A DNA stretch of 64,000 nucleotides from Strigops habroptila (lineage: Eukaryota; Chordata; Aves; Psittaciformes; Psittacidae): positions 79,248,923 to 79,312,922 of the forward strand of contig NC_044278.2 of NCBI RefSeq assembly GCF_004027225.2, read 5' to 3'. Within the stretch, counting starts at the first letter, position 1. The number at the start of each line of letters is the position of its first letter. A program made the position numbers and the translations under genes. The notes under the pieces were generated by a model. The model made no database searches, was not told the origin of the DNA, and worked only from the letters and a program-made list of their open reading frames with translations. Of this stretch, positions 60,401-64,000 are shown one piece after another.

Positions 60401-62980
60401 GGTTTGACAAGTGAGTGATGATTAACACAAGGTTGGCTTAATAGTTGGAATTCCGTGGAGCTCTTTGCTGTAATGTGAAACATACATAAGTCTATATAAA
60501 TTGTGAGCAAGTTAAACTGAATAAGCTTATTGTACTAAAATAAATCACACTATAGAGTGGTCTGGTTTTGACTGTCTTCTCTCAAAGGCAGTATAGAGAT
60601 AGCTGAAGTTGCTTTGGATCTACTCTCAAGATCTACTCCCTGAAAACTGGACTTATCTAAGAAACAGAGAAGCTGCAGTGTGATGGTTAGAGATGACTGG
60701 TTTTAGTTTTGAAATGTGAATTATATCATTGCTGTTTTGGTTTGAGTTGCCAGGTATGTTACTGACAAAAATACAGGGTGAAGTGCTTAGTGTCCATATA
60801 TACATGGCATGACAAAAGTTGGAAGGGATTTTAAGAGATTACTGGGACTGAGGAGAGCCTCGAAGTAATAGTTATTTGAACTGTTAGTGGGGAGATTCCA
60901 TGGAATAGCTGAGAAATTGTTTTTGGAGGGAAGCAGTATGGAAAGCAGGACTTACTGACGCAAGCAGATAACTGTGAATTATCTCACAGATTTATGCCTG
61001 GGATATGCTGAGAGTATCAATGGATAAAACTGCAGGTGCCTGGGCTTGTATGGTGTACTCTTCTACACTTCCCTAAAGTTGCATTTATTTATTGATTTTT
61101 TTTTTTTTTTAACCTCTGTCTCATACACACATGCTCTTATGTAAGCATATACAATTTAATATTGTGTTTTCTAGCTTGCTATGGATTTCTGGCTTGATTT
61201 TTATTTGTTGCAGGCAAAGTTTTAACAGAACAAATAGTCCAGGTTTCCAGAAGAAGGTGCAGTTTGGAAATGAAAATACAAAACTTGAATTGAGAAAAGT
61301 TCCCCCAGAACTTAACAATATCAGCAAACTTAATGAGCACTTCAGCAAGTTTGGAAACTTGGTCAACTTGCAGGTAAGAGTCAACAAAGAGAAGGCAGTA
61401 GGCTTCAACTTAATGATAGAGGTAGTTGATAAAAGGAGAACGCCAGTTGTGTTTTACCTGGTTCCCCGAAATTGTTCTCACTATTTTCCTAACTTGTTCC
61501 TTAAACATGATCTCATTGTTTTTCATGGAATTGTCATTGAAGAAGCAGAAATGAAATGTTCTAGTCTTTCAGGTTTTGAACAAATGTTTTCCTCACAGAT
61601 AAGACTTTTAAGATATATTGTTGAAAACATTGAAAACTGATTGGGAGTGTGTTTTCCTTCACCCTTTTTCTCAAGTTTGGATCTGGTATCATAAACCCTC
61701 GTTTTTTTTGGTGGTTTTGGTTTTTTTGTTTTTTTGTTTTTTTTTTTTTTTTTTTTGTTTGTTTTGGTTTTTTTGTTTGTTTGTTTTTTGAGATAAATTG
61801 TAAATACAGAAAACGTGTATTTCTCATCCAGAAGGCAGTCCCTGTGGTATAATTGCTTTTTAGTCCCATAGTAGTGGCAGTGTTTGTTCCTTATAATTAC
61901 TTCATGTTGTATCTGAGTGACCCACATGGGAATAAGCAAACAATTTGAGAAAGATAGGAAAGAGATGCAAAGAACTAGGGCCTTGCTGTATGTGTAATGT
62001 TGGTGTTTCAGACCAACTCTAAGGGGCTCAGAATGATCTGTCATCATGCTTCATTCTCAAAAAGTTTCAGATGCTAACTTGTGTTTTTATGTAGGCTTTC
62101 TTGTTTGCACTGAGAGGCTGAATGAAGAGGTGTAATAGAATATGTTTGTGTGTACTGATACAGTACACAAGAAACCTCCTGTGCCTGTCTGAACACTGAG
62201 GGAATTTAAATCTCTTATTTGCTCTTAAATATTTCTTAAGCCTTTCCATAGTTTACTCAAGAATATGAGCATATTAGCAGGCAGTATGATCCAGTAAGGC
62301 AAGTAAAATTGTGTGTGGATGTGTATTGAGAGACAAATAGATATGCAGGTAGATAGTGGAAACTATGTTCTTCCGAAAGGTATAATTTTGTACTTTGAAG
62401 GCATCTGAAATAATATGTTAATTCTCAAAGGAGGAAAACCAAAATAAGCTACTTTGTCTAGCTCTGATATTAGACCCCTGGGTTTTTTGTAGCAATTTAC
62501 TTCAGTGATGCTTCCTCTTGTCTTTCAAACAACTACTCGTGTTCTCAATTAGAAATACTGTTTGGCTGTTTAGGTATTTTACTTAAGCTTGTTTGTTCTT
62601 ATAGCTATTCTGAAAGTTTATTAGCTTAATCTCAAGATTGCTTCTTTATACCAGGCTTTTCAAACAGAATCATGAATGGGAAGTATTTATCTAGTGACCT
62701 GTACTGGGTTTGACTTGTAAGCTTCTGAGCCTTAAGGCTAGTGATTTTAGGATAATGGAGGCACAAATGAAAATCCTACATGCAGTAAGTTTTGTTCTTC
62801 TGTTCTATATCTTAGGTTGCATATCAAGGTGATCCAGAGGGTGCCCTCATTCAGTTTGCTACACACGAGGAAGCAAAGAAAGCTATATCAAGTACAGAAG
62901 CAGTATTAAATAATCGGTTTATTAAAGTTTATTGGCATCGAGAAGGCAGTGCACCGCAAATCCAGACTACCACACAGAAG
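36146..62980 (+). CDS. RBM26: RNA-binding protein 26, first 12 coding exons (gene continues past the window)
   Basis: Twelve exons (listed separately) join to 1,848 nt, or 616 codons, with no stop; human RBM26 is about 1,000 residues, so roughly the N-terminal 60% is here. Domains in order: a PWI-like N-terminal helical region (1 to about 95), RS/RD-rich stretch (about 139-208), CCCH zinc finger (C292, C301, C307, H311; C-x8-C-x5-C-x3-H), proline-rich segment (about 330-390), and first RRM (about 531-603, with LELRKV and GALIQFAT as RNP2- and RNP1-like strands). RBM26 and its paralog RBM27 are nuclear proteins that bind poly(A) RNA and work with the ZFC3H1/MTR4 exosome adaptor (PAXT) in RNA decay. 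The N-terminal MVVKMIIENFEALKSWLSKT is the RBM26 form, not RBM27. The start ATG at 36146 was chosen because the reading matches RBM26 from its first residue. Confidence 0.96.
36217..49241 (+). other. RBM26: RBM26 intron 1
   Basis: 13 kb between GTGAGT and TATTTGCAG. It holds short simple repeats (a GT run at 37120-37137, T/A runs near 37300, 37469 and 48782-48813) but no CR1 copy that I can recognise, unlike the flanking regions. No additional coding exon was found. Confidence 0.8.
49242..49360 (+). CDS. RBM26: RBM26 coding exon 2
   Basis: 119 nt, acceptor TTTGCAG, donor GTATGG. It reads CDADPSALAKYVLALVKKDK and then EKELKALCVDQLDVFLQK, the core of the PWI-like region shared with RBM27. Confidence 0.96.
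49885..50021 (+). CDS. RBM26: RBM26 coding exon 3
   Basis: 137 nt, acceptor CTTTTAG, donor GTAGGC. Residues 64-109 include ETQIFVEKLFDAVNTKSYLP and end in a KKEE stretch. The reading frame stays open for 60 codons into the following intron. Confidence 0.96.
50512..51047 (+). mobile_element. CR1 3'-end copy in RBM26 intron 3
   Basis: A 5'-truncated copy of about 535 bp on the + strand. The frame 50570-50956 is still open and reads [15 protein letters not shown] ... [19 protein letters not shown], the C-terminal end of CR1 ORF2. It closes with GGTCCTTTCCAACACTAACT and ATTCTATG-type repeats. It is close in sequence to the 3' part of the copy at 12980-13589, so both belong to a similar subfamily. 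Confidence 0.92.
51417..51505 (+). CDS. RBM26: RBM26 coding exon 4
   Basis: 89 nt, acceptor AATTCAG, donor GTAATA. It reads VVKEEEREKKFSRRLNHSPP and then QSSSRYRDT, the charged linker before the RS region. The first three bases are GTA directly after the AG, so a nearby alternative acceptor cannot be excluded. Confidence 0.94.
52068..52279 (+). CDS. RBM26: RBM26 coding exon 5 (RS-rich)
   Basis: 212 nt, acceptor ATATTTAG, donor GTACCA. It encodes the arginine/serine/aspartate-rich region (SRSYSRSRSRSWSKERLRDR). Such RS tracts direct proteins to nuclear speckles and bind other RS proteins. The donor is not a strong match, and the frame stays open for about 63 codons into the intron. Confidence 0.95.
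53753..53922 (-). mobile_element. CR1 3'-end fragment in RBM26 intron 5 (reverse)
   Basis: AATCATGGAATGGTTGAGGT, then GTCATGTAGTCCAACACCC and CAGGTTGCTCAGGATCC, is an inverted CR1 tail of about 170 bp. Confidence 0.8.
54044..54304 (+). CDS. RBM26: RBM26 coding exon 6
   Basis: 261 nt, acceptor GTATTACAG, donor GTAAGT. Residues 210-296 include DRTDPLENNYTPVSSV and PTLSSTITVIAP, and end KKRCRDYD, which supplies the first cysteine (C292) of the CCCH finger. Confidence 0.96.
55210..55322. repeat. T/G-rich simple repeat (TTTG and TTGG units)
   Basis: Runs of GGTT and then GTTT units with T tracts lie in intron 6. The phenylalanine-rich frame over it is a by-product. Confidence 0.8.
55968..56442 (-). 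mobile_element. CR1 3'-end copy in RBM26 intron 6 (reverse)
   Basis: AGAATCATAGGTTTGGATTG and GATCATCTAGTCCATCTGCC start the inverted tail. Further along are CAGGGATGGGGCATCCAC, GGCAACCTGTTCCAGTGTCT and CCTTGTCCTGTTGC. About 475 bp, a mid-aged copy. Confidence 0.9.
56500..56550. repeat. AT/ATAC-rich microsatellite
   Basis: TATATATTCATATACAATAC and ATATATATGTAAAT follow soon after the CR1 copy. Confidence 0.6.
57033..57272 (+). CDS. RBM26: RBM26 coding exon 7 (CCCH finger end, proline-rich)
   Basis: 240 nt, acceptor TTTTTTCAG, donor GTAATT. It opens EKGFCMRGDMCPFDHGSDP, completing the CCCH finger (C301, C307, H311). It then encodes a proline-rich tract (GPPPPGLPPPPPILSPPP). The finger is split exactly across the exon 6/7 joint. 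CCCH fingers of this type bind RNA; proline tracts offer WW/SH3 or profilin-type contacts. Confidence 0.97.
58629..58769 (+). CDS. RBM26: RBM26 coding exon 8
   Basis: 141 nt, acceptor TTTTGACAG, weak donor GTGTAG. It reads GPPPPLPPLQPAGMDAPPNS and then ATSSVPTVVTTGIHHQPPP, continuing the proline-rich region. The exon length is a multiple of three and it shares phase 1 at both ends, so skipping would keep frame. Confidence 0.95.
59148..59288 (+). CDS. RBM26: RBM26 coding exon 9
   Basis: 141 nt, acceptor TTACCAG, donor GTATGC. It reads ETYDTDGYNPEAPSITNTSR and then PMYRHRVHAQRPNLIGLTSG. It is also a multiple of three with phase 1 ends. Confidence 0.96.
60299..60410 (+). CDS. RBM26: RBM26 coding exon 10
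   Basis: 112 nt, acceptor GTTTACAG, donor GTGAGT. It reads EKPPNKSSMRIVVDAESRKR and ends KKTWFDK across the joint. Confidence 0.96.
61214..61373 (+). CDS. RBM26: RBM26 coding exon 11 (RRM1 first half)
   Basis: 160 nt, acceptor TTGTTGCAG, donor GTAAGA. Residues 508-561 contain LELRKVPPELNNISKLNEHF, beta-1 and alpha-1 of the RRM. The joint reads DKQSFNRTNSPGF. The frame remains open for 89 codons into intron 11, ending at 61640. Confidence 0.96.
61702..61792. repeat. Poly-T/TTTG tract in RBM26 intron 11
   Basis: About 90 bp almost entirely of T with G interruptions. The lysine-rich minus-strand frames called across it are artefacts of this tract. It may mark a reversed A-rich retroposon tail, but no body is visible. 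Confidence 0.8.
62816..62980 (+). CDS. RBM26: RBM26 coding exon 12 (RRM1 second half)
   Basis: 165 nt, acceptor ATATCTTAG, donor GTAGAG. It reads VAYQGDPEGALIQFATHEEA, then ISSTEAVLNNRFIKVYWHRE and a glutamine/threonine tail. GALIQFAT is the RNP1-like strand. It ends in phase 0. The rest of RRM-linked coding sequence, the coiled coil and the second RRM known in RBM26 lie beyond the window. Confidence 0.95.
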
Positions 62981-63429
62981 GTAGAGGATCTAAGTCTATT
63001 CTCTCTAGAATGTTACGTAAAATGCAGTCTCTTAAACATTTAAAAAAATATTTATAGAAAGGAAACAAAGTACTTCAGAAATAATATTTCATGTAATTCT
63101 TTTCCAAAACTTACTCTTTAATTGTAGATTCTTTGAACTCAGGTATAAGGTTCAGGAGTTGATAAGACTGAAGGTATTTAAAGAAAGCCCTTCTGTGACT
63201 TACAGAGAATTCCGCTCTATCTCATGTGAAGCAAGATTTCATGCTGTTGTCTGCTGAATAACATCTATTTTCCTTTAACTAGTATAAGACAGACTTATAT
63301 ACCTGTTCTTGGAAGATAATCTCCATTTTCTTCCAAAAGGTGCTGTTTTTTCCAGTCTTTTCCCTTTTCCTTTCCTGTTGAGCATGCATACTGCTATAGG
63401 AAGAAGCAGTACAATTTGTTTTACACAAA

Positions 63430-63470
63430 GGTACCTATATGTATGTACAGATATACATACATGTATATGC
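63430..63470. repeat. Short ATAC/GTAT-rich microsatellite
   Basis: CTATATGTATGTACAGATAT and ATACATACATGTATATGC lie in intron 12. Confidence 0.6.
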
Positions 63471-63559
63471 AGAGAGGACATGCAGACAACAGTGAAAGAG
63501 GAGAGTTGTGTTAGATTAATTTTGTGGGAATGGATCAGGGACATTTTACATTTTTAAGC

Positions 63560-63850
63560 GGAGAGGGAGGTATTAATATCCCTGGCATCCAGTGCAGGAT
63601 GCGTGGGAATGGTTCAAAGCTGCGCCAGGGGAGGTTCAGAGGTGGCATTAGGAAACGTCTCTTTACGAGTGGGTAGTCAAACTCTGGAACAGTCCTTGTA
63701 GAGGGGTGGCTGATGCCCCATGCCTCTCAGTGTTTAAAGAGGTATTTGAATAATATGCTTGATAACATGCTTTAATTTCTGGTTAGCCCTGAAGTGGTCA
63801 GGCAGTCGGACTAGATGTTTGTTATAGGTCCCTTCCAACTGAACTGAACT
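63560..63850 (+). mobile_element. CR1 3'-end copy in RBM26 intron 12
   Basis: GGAGGTTCAGAGGTGGCATT, then AACTCTGGAACAGTCCTTG and a closing GACTAGATG ... GGTCCCTTCCAACTGAAC. This is a CR1 tail of a different subfamily from the ATTCTATG-ended copies, since it stops at 'CCAACTGAACTGAACT'. Confidence 0.8.
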
Positions 63851-64000
63851 TCTGGAGTGAATTGCACAGTGGAGCACCTGTTGGTAGTTGTGATGTGCAT
63901 AGTAGCATTGGCAACTTCTTAAGAATATGAAACGGCAATTGCTGTTGCGGAGCTTAGATTCATAACTTGTGGCAAGCCAAATCAGATTTGTTAGCAGGAA

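Noticed and set aside
61523..62047. Lysine-rich minus-strand frames
   Set aside because: They come from the poly-T tract at 61702-61792 read in reverse.
36146..62980. RBM27 instead of RBM26
   Set aside because: The N-terminus, the exon 3 KKEE linker, the RS region and the exon 9 SITNTSRPMYRHRVHAQRP stretch fit RBM26; RBM27 differs in these places.

Overview
This is a bird nuclear DNA window. The main evidence is the number of CR1 LINE copies, several of which end in the bird/reptile 8-bp tail (ATTCTATG-type repeats), together with an alpharetrovirus-style envelope relic and a 12-exon run whose translation is close to vertebrate RBM26. I cannot name the species.

Layout. (1) 1-9165: non-coding sequence with CR1 scraps near 770-925 and 3823-4010. 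(2) About 9170-13589: a near full-length but decayed CR1 on the + strand. It has a GC-rich 5' leader, an ORF1 with an esterase-type domain and an ORF2 with endonuclease and reverse transcriptase. (3) 13590-15832: non-coding, with a CR1 tail and an AT-rich minisatellite. (4) About 15833-24170: GC-rich remains of a minus-strand gene resembling the bird ARHGAP20-like family (PH exons at 23174-23890, RhoGAP C-terminal exons at 16979-17406). A + strand endogenous retrovirus (ERV) relic lies between the two halves (about 17407-23100). (5) About 24430-25600: a minus-strand CR1-type LINE ORF2 fragment. (6) 25600-35090: mostly featureless non-coding DNA. (7) 35091-35487: a minus-strand CR1 that abuts a CpG island (about 35560-36480). 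(8) 36146-62980: the first twelve coding exons of RBM26 on the + strand (616 codons). The gene runs off the right edge.

RBM26 is the only clearly intact gene. All eleven internal exon joins keep frame and use GT-AG splice sites. The exons encode an N-terminal PWI-like helical region, an RS-rich stretch, a CCCH zinc finger, a long proline-rich stretch and the first RRM. The family acts in nuclear poly(A) RNA decay together with exosome adaptors. The promoter carries GC boxes, two CGCG-type elements and a YY1-type site.

The most unusual object is the ERV relic. Its integrase and a following dUTPase-like segment look like class III (ERV-L) pol, but it also carries an alpharetrovirus/gamma-type envelope with a CX6CC motif. 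Gag and protease are separated by one in-frame TAG, most of the reverse transcriptase is missing, and two 53-bp direct repeats with the same stem-loop lie downstream of env. It has a 3' LTR (TG...CA, 573 bp) but no recognisable 5' LTR. It is broken by stops and frameshifts and is treated here as a fossil.
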